Source of the DNA: an uncultured bacterium
Lineage (GTDB): Bacteria > Cyanobacteriota > Vampirovibrionia > Gastranaerophilales > Gastranaerophilaceae
Reading direction: 5' to 3'
Length of the DNA: 64,000 bases
Assembly (NCBI GenBank): GCA_902777385.1
Contig: CACYTP010000001.1
Location: 204,419 to 268,418, forward strand
Each line of letters begins with the position of its first letter. Within the stretch, counting starts at the first letter, position 1. The translations under genes were made by a program, and so were the position numbers. The notes beneath the pieces are model-generated. The model saw only the letters and a program-made list of their open reading frames with translations. It had not been told where the DNA came from and searched no databases. Positions 49,990 to 59,245 of the stretch are shown here, one piece after another.

Positions 49990-51384
49990 ATGACATCACT
50001 TATAAACAGAGTTGTTAAAGAAAATACTGCAGAATATATAAATTCAAATCCTCAAGTTCAGCAGATTAAGGCTGAAATTAAATCAGACCTTAATATTGAA
50101 CCTGACAAGGTTGAAATTTCCGAAGAAAATAAAAAGCCTAAAAAAAGAGGCAGAATTATCGGCGGAATATTAGCTGTCGGTGGGTTAATCGGTACAGCCG
50201 TATCTTTAGCGGTTATGATTGGTAAAAATCCTGCAAAGGCTGCAAAAGTGCTTGAAGGACATACAAAATACGGTCACAAAGCATACGAGGAAGCTGAAAA
50301 ACTTGCCGCTGAATTGTTCGCAAAAGAAAAAGCTGCCCCTAAAAAATCTAATATAGTTTCTGATTTATTTTCCGGTAAAAAAGAGGGTTATGAGATTGGT
50401 ACAGAAGATTTATTAAAAGTTTTTGAAAAACCTGAATTTAAGTCTGAACTTAGTTGTGATATAGAATTTTTGGAAAAACATTTGGCTAAAAATAATATTT
50501 CTGAAAATTCGGAGGTATTTAAAGCTTTAAAATCTTTGAAACAAAACCTTCAGGCTCATTTAAGCAGTGTTGAACAAAAATTACTAAACGGTGAAAAATT
50601 TGAAAATACTGCGTTAAGTGAAAAATTTAAGTCTGAAAATGCGAAAAATATTGAGGAAATACAAAAATATATTAAAGATGCCAATGATATAGATTTAATC
50701 GGGTTATTCAACAGTAGTTATATTTATAAAATTAATTTAAATGACTACATAAAAGAGTGCCCAAGAGATGTTTTGCCGAATGACGGAATATTTTTTCACG
50801 GTACAAAGAAAGCGAAATTGGTTTATGAAAACGGGTTTAGTCCGTTTGCAAGTAATCAGATAGATCAATTTGGACGTGAACTTGGAGCAGGAGTTTATAC
50901 AACACCCGATATACGAGTCGCAGCAGCTTTTTCGGGATTGCATGGTGATATAATACCTGTTAAATTAGCTGATGATGCAAAAATTGCTCTTGTAACAGGT
51001 AGTGTTCAGCAGGAATTATACGGCAGGATAGTTAAATTTATCAGTGAACGGTTGACTGTTGACGGGTACAATGCTTTGGCTCCTGATGTTAAATCAGCAC
51101 TTATGGAAAGTGTAATGAGACATGTATTTAAGCAGGCAGGGTATGATGCCGCATATATGCCAAAAGCATATAAGGCTTATACAGGTATAGATATAGCAGC
51201 AATTTTATCTCCTGATGTTAATGAGATGATAGGCAGAAATCAAAAACAGCTCGTTATATTCTCTCCTGAAAAAACAAAAATTGTGTCAAGAACTTTTACT
51301 GAAAGAGTGAATGATTTAGCTGATAAATTTAGGACATTTAAAGATATGTTTGTATATGGATTCAAAAATCCGTCACTATTCTAA
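49990..51384 (+). CDS. Putative membrane-anchored ADP-ribosyltransferase-like protein
   Basis: A 464-residue protein. N-terminus: about 50 polar residues, a KKPKKRGR stretch, one glycine-rich hydrophobic helix (about 55-78). A helical region follows to about 240. Residues about 265-425 resemble a PARP/ADP-ribosyltransferase fold: FFHGTKKAKLVYENGFSP with H270 of the HGT motif, LGAGVYTTPDIRVAAAFSG with Y303, and then strands (DIIPVKLADDAKIAL) and AGYDAAYMPKAY. The H...Y part of an H-Y-E triad is visible; the glutamate cannot be placed with confidence. No Sec signal peptide. It converges with and overlaps the protease gene by 4 bases. Likely a toxin or effector, but this is inferred. Confidence 0.6.
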   Translation: MTSLINRVVKENTAEYINSNPQVQQIKAEIKSDLNIEPDKVEISEENKKPKKRGRIIGGILAVGGLIGTAVSLAVMIGKNPAKAAKVLEGHTKYGHKAYEEAEKLAAELFAKEKAAPKKSNIVSDLFSGKKEGYEIGTEDLLKVFEKPEFKSELSCDIEFLEKHLAKNNISENSEVFKALKSLKQNLQAHLSSVEQKLLNGEKFENTALSEKFKSENAKNIEEIQKYIKDANDIDLIGLFNSSYIYKINLNDYIKECPRDVLPNDGIFFHGTKKAKLVYENGFSPFASNQIDQFGRELGAGVYTTPDIRVAAAFSGLHGDIIPVKLADDAKIALVTGSVQQELYGRIVKFISERLTVDGYNALAPDVKSALMESVMRHVFKQAGYDAAYMPKAYKAYTGIDIAAILSPDVNEMIGRNQKQLVIFSPEKTKIVSRTFTERVNDLADKFRTFKDMFVYGFKNPSLF

Positions 51385-54300
51385 AAATGTATAGGATTTT
51401 GTCTTTCGTTATCACTCTTTTGTCGTATTTCTCTTATTAAATCAGCAGCGGCTTTGAGTGTTTTAGGGAAATATTTAAGTATATGATCTTTTGACTGGTT
51501 ATCTCCTGTCATGAGCAGAGTATAGCATTCTGCAAACATTTCGTGTACATTTGCTGTTGCATAAGCAGTATTGGAGTCAATTTTTCCGTCTTTAAACTCA
51601 GTTGTTTCTCTAAATTCTTGTTTGTATTCAAATTGAGCTTTCCCTGACTTTTTATAATTTTCAAGTTCTTTTTCAAAAATTTCTTTGAATTTACCTTCTG
51701 ATGAAGGACTGTTGTATAGGTAGCCGTTATAGTCCAGAGCATGACCTGTTTCGTGAACGATAGTGTCAACAAATGCTTTAATTATCGTGTCTTCCGTAAT
51801 AAAGTCAGCAGCACTTATAGAATATATTTCAAGTGAAGTCAGACAAATGCTGTCATCTTTTGAATGATAAACTCCGGCTGCTTCGAAATCAGGATTATCT
51901 TTAAGTAAATTCATATCTGATGCAACATTAATTTTGGTAAGCTCTACACTCATATCCTCAAGTACTTCTCCGGGGATATTTTCCGTGATAAGCTTTTTGA
52001 GTCGTGCATATTCCCATTCGTTGCAGTCAGAAAGCAATTTTGTAAAATCAATCTTAGAAACTTTACCTGTTTTTTGATTTTTTATGGTAAGTATTTCACC
52101 GTCCAATTTGATGAAATATGGTTCTCCTTTAAATTTTTGATTTTTTACTTGGGATTGACGTTGAGGTACGGTAATCTTATTTTCTTCATTTATCAAATTC
52201 CGAAAATGTTTTATAAGCTGTTCTTTTGTTGTTTTATCAAGTTTTGAAGCTTCTATATCCTTGATTAAATCTTTTCCGAAGTTGTTAGAATATGCAAGGA
52301 AAAAGAATTTGCAGTTGTTTTTGTCAATACTTTTAATTGCTTCTTTAAGATATTGTGCATCTCCCTGCTTTAATTTTTGGTTAAAATCTGTTGCTTTTGG
52401 ATAATGAACTTTTACTTTGGTGTAACCTTCATCCCATTTTATTGAAAATTCTGGTTTGCCCTGTTGATTGTAGCGAATTTCTTTTCCAGAAGTAGTTTTT
52501 GATAGTAGTTTGCCATTTTGATATTTATATACTTCTATTTTATTGTTTTGATTAACTGTAATTTTTTTATTTGGGCTGTCAGGGTTATCAATTGTAACGT
52601 GTTTGTTCCCGACAGAGTATTTAGACTGGGTAAGAACCCCCTGTTTATTATAATAATTAAAAGTAGTGCGTTTATCAGAATATACGGTTTCGGTTACGTT
52701 ATTGTCATAATCAAAGTCCAGTTCCCGTACAATTTTGCCATCGTTAAAATACTGAGCTTTTATTTTATTAGTAAAATCTTCATCTTTAGGGTAAACGGAT
52801 AAAACTTTCTTGCCCGTCGATTTATCATAAACATGGTAAGCCCAGACAGGGTTTTGAGAACTGCCCCATTCATCAGTTTTTGGATTTGTTTGTACACGCT
52901 CTATACGATATTTATTCGCCGGATAATTTTTCTTTAGATTTTCAATGTTATATGTTTCGAGTTTGTACAGTTCAGGAATATTATCGGCTTCTTTTACTCT
53001 GACTGTTATTTGTTCACCCTTTTTAACAGGGTCATTAATATGCCATTGAGCATTATTTAATGTTACCAGTAAATTCATATTTTCTGCAATTTGTGCATGA
53101 GTCGGGTTTTTGTTTCCCAAATCAACAAGGTTTTGTCTTGCAAGTTCCCACCAAGTTGTATCCTTTTCGACGGTTATTGAACCTGTCGGAACAGCTTGAA
53201 CATCGGCATTCCCGAGATTTTCTCTGTTATAATTTTCTTTTTCATCTTTCGGGTTAATTTTAGTATACCTTAAAGCCTTTTCTTCAACTTCTCCTGGAAT
53301 AATTATTTTTGCACCTACGTCAAACCCTTGGACTTTACCGTTATTAAAAGATTTTATATTATCTTTGTTTAATTCAATAAATTTGTCATACAATTCAGAG
53401 TCTTTTTCTATACCTAAATCTTTCAAAATACTATTTAAAGTTGCATTTTGCGGAACGTAACCAACAATATTCCCATTTTGGTCATAATTCATTTCATCTG
53501 AATGAGAATATTCATAATCATATTTAGCCTCGTAATTTGTTGTTAATTTAAGTCTTTTCCCGGAATCATCAAAAGTTTTGGTAAGAATTTCTTTTGTGAA
53601 GCCATTTTTATCGGTTTCTACTTTTTCGGATGAAATTTCTGAAACTTGCCCATTATCGTGGTATTTATAGTTTGTTGTTGTCGTATCCGTTCTGTCTGAA
53701 TTTTGGCGTTTTGCTGATATTACGGATTTTGTAATTTTGCCGTCCTCATTATAAGTGTTTGTTTCTTCAATCCATTTTTTATTTTCAAATTTTTTTGAGT
53801 AGCTTAATTTTTCCTGTCCGTTAAAATATTCAAATCGTTCTTCTGTGTCACCTGTCTTAACCGATTTGGACTTTCTTCCTCCGTTTTCATATTCAATTGT
53901 TGTAGTAGTTCCGTCTTGTTCAAATACTTCACTTTTTATCAAATTATTTTCAAATGTTTTTGTACGTTTGGAGTGGTCTTCATATTCTGTAATTTCTGAT
54001 AGTTTATTCCCGTTAGCATCACTATGCAGCGTAATTTTTTCGTTATTTATGCCTGTATATTCAAGTTTTGATGTTTTGTCAGGATAAATTGTTTCTTCTG
54101 AAGTATCTTTATATTTTATGAAAAATGTTTTCTTTCCGTCTGAGTCTGTTATTACGGAAGAATCTTCAATATTTTCGCTTGCCTGAGACAAATTTTGTAT
54201 AAACTCAAAAAGTTTTTCCGGCTTTATATTTTGTATATTTTTGAGTTTTAAATATTTTCCGGCTTCAGAAAGTGAAAAATTATTATCTTTTGCACAAGTT

Positions 54301-54494
54301 TTTATTTCGGTGATAAAGTTGTCAATTTCTTCTTTATCCAGTATTTCATTATCATCAGTGTTTATGGCGTTCTTAAAAATACTGTACAAAGCCTTATCCA
54401 CGGTATTGATTTTAATACCGCCTTTTATTTCGTCAATATTTACTTTTATGTTGTCTTTCTTTTTACCTAAAGAAAAATCAGAAAAATCTACCAC
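51381..54494 (-). CDS. Putative multidomain zinc metalloprotease (EF-hand-like, YD/MORN-like repeats, LysM-like)
   Basis: A 1037-residue protein. Residues 45-56 form an EF-hand-like loop (NTDDNEILDKEE). From about 120 to 400 there are many beta-hairpin repeats of the form 'Y..(N/D)G' (YNEDGKITKSV, YHDNGQVSEIS, YDQNGNIVGYV), like YD/MORN-variant repeats. A LysM-like domain lies at about 450-520 (VEKDTTWWELARQNL..., KKGEQITVRV). More hairpin repeats follow, then a helical domain and a zincin: HETGH at about 914-918 and E in HEMFAECYTLLMTG (about 988), the HExxH...E pattern of lethal-factor-like proteases. GTG start at 54494, because the ATG two bases upstream gives an immediate stop; AGGAGAAAG precedes. 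No Sec signal. Confidence 0.65.
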   Translation of the reverse strand: MVDFSDFSLGKKKDNIKVNIDEIKGGIKINTVDKALYSIFKNAINTDDNEILDKEEIDNFITEIKTCAKDNNFSLSEAGKYLKLKNIQNIKPEKLFEFIQNLSQASENIEDSSVITDSDGKKTFFIKYKDTSEETIYPDKTSKLEYTGINNEKITLHSDANGNKLSEITEYEDHSKRTKTFENNLIKSEVFEQDGTTTTIEYENGGRKSKSVKTGDTEERFEYFNGQEKLSYSKKFENKKWIEETNTYNEDGKITKSVISAKRQNSDRTDTTTTNYKYHDNGQVSEISSEKVETDKNGFTKEILTKTFDDSGKRLKLTTNYEAKYDYEYSHSDEMNYDQNGNIVGYVPQNATLNSILKDLGIEKDSELYDKFIELNKDNIKSFNNGKVQGFDVGAKIIIPGEVEEKALRYTKINPKDEKENYNRENLGNADVQAVPTGSITVEKDTTWWELARQNLVDLGNKNPTHAQIAENMNLLVTLNNAQWHINDPVKKGEQITVRVKEADNIPELYKLETYNIENLKKNYPANKYRIERVQTNPKTDEWGSSQNPVWAYHVYDKSTGKKVLSVYPKDEDFTNKIKAQYFNDGKIVRELDFDYDNNVTETVYSDKRTTFNYYNKQGVLTQSKYSVGNKHVTIDNPDSPNKKITVNQNNKIEVYKYQNGKLLSKTTSGKEIRYNQQGKPEFSIKWDEGYTKVKVHYPKATDFNQKLKQGDAQYLKEAIKSIDKNNCKFFFLAYSNNFGKDLIKDIEASKLDKTTKEQLIKHFRNLINEENKITVPQRQSQVKNQKFKGEPYFIKLDGEILTIKNQKTGKVSKIDFTKLLSDCNEWEYARLKKLITENIPGEVLEDMSVELTKINVASDMNLLKDNPDFEAAGVYHSKDDSICLTSLEIYSISAADFITEDTIIKAFVDTIVHETGHALDYNGYLYNSPSSEGKFKEIFEKELENYKKSGKAQFEYKQEFRETTEFKDGKIDSNTAYATANVHEMFAECYTLLMTGDNQSKDHILKYFPKTLKAAADLIREIRQKSDNERQNPIHF

Positions 54495-54664
54495 ATTCTT
54501 TCTCCTGTACTGTTGTTACGGAAAAAAAATACTTAACTTTAACAAAGTTAAAACTTCTTTACAAAAAATGTATACTTTCTTAAATTTCTTGCAAAAAACT
54601 CATGTTCCGTATATAATCTAGTTATCTAAAATTCGTAATACAATAAATTTATGAGGAAAAGAAG

Positions 54665-54895
54665 ATGAGTACATTAGAAAAAGTAAAAAAAGTTGTAGTA
54701 GATCAATTAAGCGTTGATGAATCATTAGTTACTCCTGAAGCTAGCTTCACTGCTGATTTAGGTGCTGATTCATTAGATACAGTTGAATTAGTAATGGCAT
54801 TTGAAGAAGAATTCGGTTGCGAAATTCCTGATGAAGATGCTGAAAAAATTCAAACAGTTCAAGACGCTGTAAACTATATTGATTCTCACAAGTAA
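54665..54895 (+). CDS. acpP: Acyl carrier protein
   Basis: A 76-residue acidic carrier of growing acyl chains. The phosphopantetheine attachment serine is in [20 protein letters not shown] (about S37), and the ends are typical ([19 protein letters not shown]). ATG at 54665 with GAGGAAAAG upstream. It lies between the long inserted protease gene and fabF, with fabF 103 bases on. Codon use is strongly biased, as expected for an abundant protein. Confidence 0.98.
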   Translation: MSTLEKVKKVVVDQLSVDESLVTPEASFTADLGADSLDTVELVMAFEEEFGCEIPDEDAEKIQTVQDAVNYIDSHK

Positions 54896-54997
54896 TTTAC
54901 AGGTAGTTGAAAAAGAACGTAAAATGTATTTATTAGGGGGAATTTATTTTAAATTTCCCCTTATACATATTATACAAGGGATATAAAAGGTAAAAAT

Positions 54998-56251
54998 ATG
55001 ACAAAAAGAAGAGTAGTTATTACGGGGCTGGGTGCTGTTACACCTCTTGGTATAGGTGTTGATAAATTTTGGAACAACCTCGTAGCAGGAAAAAGCGGTA
55101 TTTCTACGTCTACTTTGATTGATATATCAAAACATGATGTAAAAATTTCCGGTGAAGTTAAAGATTTTAAGCCGGAAGAATATTTAGACCCAAAAGAAGC
55201 AAAAAGAATGGACAGATTTACACAATTTGCCATGGTGGCTGCCGATGAAGCATATAAAGATGCAAAATTGGATGAATTGAAAGATGAAGATCCATATAGA
55301 ATAGGTGTTATTGTTAGTGCTGCTGCAGGCGGTTTCAAAACATTTGAAGATAATCATATTAGGATTATTGAAAAGGGACCTACAAAATGTTCTCCGTTTA
55401 CAATACCTATGTTAATTGTAAATATGCCTTCCGGCAGAATATCAATGAGATATGGATTTAAAGGAATAAATAAAGTTGTAGTTTCAGCTTGTGCAACAGG
55501 TACACACTCTGTTGGTGATGCGTTCCGTTCTATTCAATACGGTGATGCAGATGTTATTTTAGCAGGCGGTTGTGAGGCTACAATTTGCGACGTAGGTGTT
55601 GGTGCATTTACTGTTGCAAGAACATTATCAAAGAGAAATGATGAACCTGAAAGAGCTTCTCGTCCTTATGACAAAGACAGAGACGGTTTTGTTATGGGTG
55701 AAGGTGCTGGTGTTCTCGTTCTTGAAGAATATGAACATGCCAAAAAACGTGGTGCAAAAATCTATGCTGAAATTGTTGGATATGGTCAAACAGGTGATGC
55801 TTATGATGTAGTTGCTCCTGATCCTCACGGTGCAGGTGCTATTAAGGCTATGGAATTTGCACTAAATGATGCCGAGATGAAACCTGATGAAATACAGTAT
55901 GTCAATACTCATGGTACAAGTACAGGATTGGGCGATGTCGCAGAATCTCATGCCGTTGCGGAAGTTTTTGGTGACAGAAAACAAAATCCTAATCTGCTTG
56001 TAAGTTCAACAAAGAGTATGCATGGACACATGCTTGGTGCAACCGGTGCTGTTGAAGCTATTGTTTGTATCAAAGCTATTAATGAAAATATTGTTCCTCC
56101 TACTATCAATCTTGATAATCAGGATGAGGCTGTTGCTGATTTGGATTATGTTCCAAATAAAGCAAGAAAGGCTGAAGTTCATGCAGCACTTTCAAATTCA
56201 TTTGGCTTTGGCGGTCAAAACGCTTCTATTATTTTAAAAGAAGTTAAATAG
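54998..56251 (+). CDS. fabF: Beta-ketoacyl-ACP synthase II (FabF)
   Basis: A 417-residue elongation condensing enzyme. It opens RRVVITGLGAVTPLGIGVDK; the triad is Cys in VSACATGTHSVGDAFR, His in NTHGTSTGLGD and His in KSMHGHMLGATGAVEA. SFGFGGQNASIILK is the classic C-terminal motif. Length normal. Downstream of acpP as in most bacteria, followed by a strong terminator. Confidence 0.97.
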   Translation: MTKRRVVITGLGAVTPLGIGVDKFWNNLVAGKSGISTSTLIDISKHDVKISGEVKDFKPEEYLDPKEAKRMDRFTQFAMVAADEAYKDAKLDELKDEDPYRIGVIVSAAAGGFKTFEDNHIRIIEKGPTKCSPFTIPMLIVNMPSGRISMRYGFKGINKVVVSACATGTHSVGDAFRSIQYGDADVILAGGCEATICDVGVGAFTVARTLSKRNDEPERASRPYDKDRDGFVMGEGAGVLVLEEYEHAKKRGAKIYAEIVGYGQTGDAYDVVAPDPHGAGAIKAMEFALNDAEMKPDEIQYVNTHGTSTGLGDVAESHAVAEVFGDRKQNPNLLVSSTKSMHGHMLGATGAVEAIVCIKAINENIVPPTINLDNQDEAVADLDYVPNKARKAEVHAALSNSFGFGGQNASIILKEVK

Positions 56252-56279
56252 TTTTGTCAGCATAAAGTTAAAAATATAA

Positions 56280-56312
56280 AAACACCCTCTATATTTAGAG
56301 GGTGTTTTTTAG
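56280..56312. terminator. Bidirectional intrinsic terminator
   Basis: AAACACCCTCT and AGAGGGTGTTT pair around ATATTT, followed by T's; A's precede it, so it can also serve convergent aroE. Confidence 0.92.
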
Positions 56313-56329
56313 TATTAATTATAAAAAAT

Positions 56330-57169
56330 TTATAGATTTTCGAGTAGAGCCAATTTCATTTTTGTAAAATCGGGAGTTCTTCCGAACCATATTTTCTGTG
56401 CGGCAACGGCTTGCCATACCAGCATGTCTATACCATTTATTATTTTATATCCGTTTTTCTCTGCAAGTTTTAGTAATATCGTTTTTTTAGGATTGTAAAT
56501 TACATCATATACTGTTGCATGTTTAGGCAGAGTTTTTAGCATGTATTCTTCTATAGGAGTTAAATCCGCAGAACGTCCCTGCATTCCGATAGGGGTCGTA
56601 TTTACTAAAATATCATATTTTGATAAATCTTTTATTCTGTCTATTTGCATAGCCGTAAATATTATATCAGGGAATTTCCTCCTCAGATATGCCATGTAAT
56701 CAATACTGTTTGCGATATTTCTTGTATAAACATCTACTTCTTTTATTCCTAAATCGGATAGCCCCAATACGGCGGCTCGGGAAGCCCCTCCTGTTCCAAG
56801 TAATGCGGCGGATTTCCCGTCAAGACTGACCGTATTCGGTATGGCAGCCTTAAATCCCAAAACATCCGTATTATACCCTTTTAGGCTTTTATCAGGATTA
56901 ATTTTTATTGTATTTATAGCACCTGTAATATCCGCATATTTGTCGACTTCATCAACAAATAATGCCAGTGGTACTTTATGCGGTATGGTTACGTTAAAGC
57001 CTGAGTAATTTTCTCTTTTGAAAAATTTAATTCTGTCCACAAGATTTTCAGGTGATGTTTCTAAAAGTTCATAGGTTGCATTTATTCCGAGACTTTCAAA
57101 TCCTGCCTGATGGATAAAAGCTGACATCGAGTGTCCCAAAGGATATCCTATAAGTCCAAATTTTTCCAT
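56330..57169 (-). CDS. aroE: Shikimate dehydrogenase
   Basis: A 279-residue NADP enzyme of aromatic amino-acid synthesis. Substrate site GLIGYPLGHSMSAFIHQAGF (S-x-S), NVTIPHK with the catalytic Lys, TGAINTIK and D in GYNTDVLGFKAA; nucleotide motif LLGTGGASRAAV. ATG at 57169 is used because AAGGAGCAAGGT lies immediately before; the earlier in-frame ATG at 57190 would overlap that site. Last gene of the adk-map operon on the minus strand. Confidence 0.95.
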   Translation of the reverse strand: MEKFGLIGYPLGHSMSAFIHQAGFESLGINATYELLETSPENLVDRIKFFKRENYSGFNVTIPHKVPLALFVDEVDKYADITGAINTIKINPDKSLKGYNTDVLGFKAAIPNTVSLDGKSAALLGTGGASRAAVLGLSDLGIKEVDVYTRNIANSIDYMAYLRRKFPDIIFTAMQIDRIKDLSKYDILVNTTPIGMQGRSADLTPIEEYMLKTLPKHATVYDVIYNPKKTILLKLAEKNGYKIINGIDMLVWQAVAAQKIWFGRTPDFTKMKLALLENL

Positions 57170-57225
57170 ACCTTGCTCCTTTTTTCTCATTTTAACCGAT
57201 ATAATCAGAAGATGTAATCCTATGT

Positions 57226-57849
57226 TTACTGTAAAGTATCGGGATTAATTTTTTCTCCGTTAATCATTAAAATGTCACCGTCAGCTATGTGAATTTTTCT
57301 ATATCTTTTTAGTAAATCCTCAGGACTGTTTATGCTTATTATTTTTTCATTTTTCCTGTCAAACCCTCTTGAGCAAATCGTGTATGTGTCAGTCTTTACA
57401 TCATAGTGGAAATCTGTTTCGCTCAGTTCGTCAGCGTGTTCCTGAAAAACTGAGAGTTTTGAAATTTTTTCTTCCATAAAATCTTTCAATCTCGAAAATA
57501 TAGGTTTTGAATAAGGTCTGAATATTAAGGATTTACTTCCTACAATTAATCCGCCTGAAGGTTTCCAGTTAATTGCATCAGACATATTTGTACAAATATC
57601 ATTCAGATGTTGTGCGTTTTCAAGACAATCATAAAAATGTGCTCCAAGAGCATTATTTTCACCGTCATTGATTACTAATGCGGTACAAGTCCTTACAGCT
57701 TTTATTTTAAAATTCAAAGCCTGCCTGAACAGCATATTCTTTCCGTATATAGCTGTATCTATATATGTATTACAATTGTGGGATATTCTTTTATATTTTG
57801 TATGTGGTACAAAGTTTATTGTAGAGGTAAAACTTATTTTATCCTGCAT
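57226..57849 (-). CDS. Unknown protein, possible CheD/CNF-like fold
   Basis: A 207-residue soluble protein: ISFTSTINFVPHTKYKRI near the start, then KAVRTCTALVINDGENNALG and AHFYDC, and KPSGGLIVGSKSLIFRPYS. The C...(16)...H spacing around a loop recalls the Cys/His pair of CheD-type glutamine deamidases, but the threonine of the triad and the rest do not fit clearly. I do not assign a function. It lies between a possible RNase H-fold protein and aroE, 6 bases after the former, so it belongs to the adk-map operon. Confidence 0.55.
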   Translation of the reverse strand: MQDKISFTSTINFVPHTKYKRISHNCNTYIDTAIYGKNMLFRQALNFKIKAVRTCTALVINDGENNALGAHFYDCLENAQHLNDICTNMSDAINWKPSGGLIVGSKSLIFRPYSKPIFSRLKDFMEEKISKLSVFQEHADELSETDFHYDVKTDTYTICSRGFDRKNEKIISINSPEDLLKRYRKIHIADGDILMINGEKINPDTLQ

Positions 57850-57855
57850 TTTAAT

Positions 57856-58485
57856 TTATACGCATAACCTTTCTAAGTTTGGGTTTTTGATTACGTCTAT
57901 GACTTTCATATCTCTGAATTCGGCAATTTGTTTTATATTTGAATTGTTTTTGGAATTTTCTCTTGCAAGTATTGCCCCGATTATTGCCTCCAGATGTGAC
58001 ATCGGCATCATATTTGCAGGTAAATCTATCCCCCATTCGTTTGTAAGTGCTTGTTGTAAAAATTTACAGTCAGCAGGGGAACGTTCTTTGAAACAAGAAT
58101 TCAAATGCATACTCTGTCTTGTTAAGTATAATTCAAATCTGGTTACAGGAATACCCTGTTCTGATAAGCTTTTTAAATATTCCGTACCTCTGTGAGAGTA
58201 TCTTTGTGTCCAGTTATCCTGATTTGGCATATTTGGATTTGTTGAAACCAGCTGGTACGGTTTTGACAATACTCTCCATTTACCATTGAGCATTGTTCTG
58301 TCCCATGGCAGTGATACGCATATTTCAGAATATTTGAGTGATGAAAAATTATCAAAAAAGAACATAATGTCATTCATTTTGTATAATTTGTCTATCATTA
58401 TAATATCGCCGTTTTCTTCCATTACGGCTACCCCTGAGTCCAGTGCGGAGCCTGAACTTAAAGATAATCCTATATAATATTTCAT
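57856..58485 (-). CDS. Unknown protein, possible RNase H-like fold
   Basis: A 209-residue soluble protein. Start YYIGLSLSSGSALDSGVAVM (a beta-hairpin with G.S.SG) and then EENGDIIMIDKLYKM resemble the first strands of RNase H-fold proteins such as DUF429. ICVSLPWDRTMLNGKWRVLS and YSHRGTEYLKSLSEQGIPV follow, and a conserved-looking PMSHLEAIIGAILAREN. The usual acidic catalytic residues are not all evident. It lies 7 bases after map and 6 before the next gene, in a tight operon. Function unknown; the fold idea is weak. Confidence 0.55.
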   Translation of the reverse strand: MKYYIGLSLSSGSALDSGVAVMEENGDIIMIDKLYKMNDIMFFFDNFSSLKYSEICVSLPWDRTMLNGKWRVLSKPYQLVSTNPNMPNQDNWTQRYSHRGTEYLKSLSEQGIPVTRFELYLTRQSMHLNSCFKERSPADCKFLQQALTNEWGIDLPANMMPMSHLEAIIGAILARENSKNNSNIKQIAEFRDMKVIDVIKNPNLERLCV

Positions 58486-58492
58486 AGTAAAT

Positions 58493-59245
58493 TTATTCCA
58501 TTAATTTTGTCATAATTTGCGGACCGTCATCTGTTGCAACTACAGTGTGTTCAAAGTGTGCAGACGGTTTTTTATCAGCTGTGCTTACCGTCCATTCATC
58601 ATCAGCAACGGTAACTTCATCTACACCAAGATTTAACATCGGTTCAATTGCTATAGCATAACCTGATTTAATGAGAGTTTTGTCCCCGACTCTGTAGTTG
58701 TACAAAAACGGATCTTCGTGCATAACGTGTCCTACTCCGTGTCCGCCATACTGTCTTACAATACCGTAGCCGTACTTTACGGCAACGTCTTCTACTGCTC
58801 CTGATATATCATCCAATACATTACCCGGCAGCATTTTTTCTATACCTGCATATAAAGCTTCTTCTGTTGCTTTCATTAATCTTTTTACTTCATCGCTAAC
58901 ATTACCTACCGTATAAGACCATGCACTGTCGCCTACAAGTCCTCTAAATGTTGCACCAACATCAATTGCAATAATGTCACCGTCTTTTAGCTTAACGTTT
59001 TCTGACGGAATACCGTGGACTACTTGCTCATTAATTGATGTGCAAATGCAGGCAGGAAAACCGTGATAACCTAAAAACGTCGGAACTGCTCTGTTTTCTT
59101 TGATAACCTTCATTGCTATGTTATCCAGTTCTTTTGTGCTAATACCCGGTTCTACAACCTCTTTCATTTTTTGATGCACCAATGCAACTATGTGTCCGGC
59201 ATGACGCATCATTTTAATTTCTTCTCTTGATTTTCTGTTAATCAT
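58493..59245 (-). CDS. map: Methionine aminopeptidase type I
   Basis: A 250-residue metalloprotease that removes the start methionine. The metal ligands are in place: D in IIAIDVGATFRG, D in VGDSAWSYTVG, H in GGHGVGHVMHEDP, E in AIAIEPML and E in FEHTVV. HGIPSENVKLKDGDI is typical. The N-terminus is the plain type Ia form, without SH3 or zinc finger. It overlaps the end of adk by 8 bases, the classic adk-map order though without secY and infA here. Confidence 0.97.
   Translation of the reverse strand: MINRKSREEIKMMRHAGHIVALVHQKMKEVVEPGISTKELDNIAMKVIKENRAVPTFLGYHGFPACICTSINEQVVHGIPSENVKLKDGDIIAIDVGATFRGLVGDSAWSYTVGNVSDEVKRLMKATEEALYAGIEKMLPGNVLDDISGAVEDVAVKYGYGIVRQYGGHGVGHVMHEDPFLYNYRVGDKTLIKSGYAIAIEPMLNLGVDEVTVADDEWTVSTADKKPSAHFEHTVVATDDGPQIMTKLME

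Noticed and set aside
52518..54621. Plus-strand frames of 65-126 residues
   Set aside because: Antisense to the protease gene; F/I/S-rich, no ribosome site.
57668..58195. 175-residue plus-strand frame
   Set aside because: Antisense across two genes of the adk-map operon; composition is noise.
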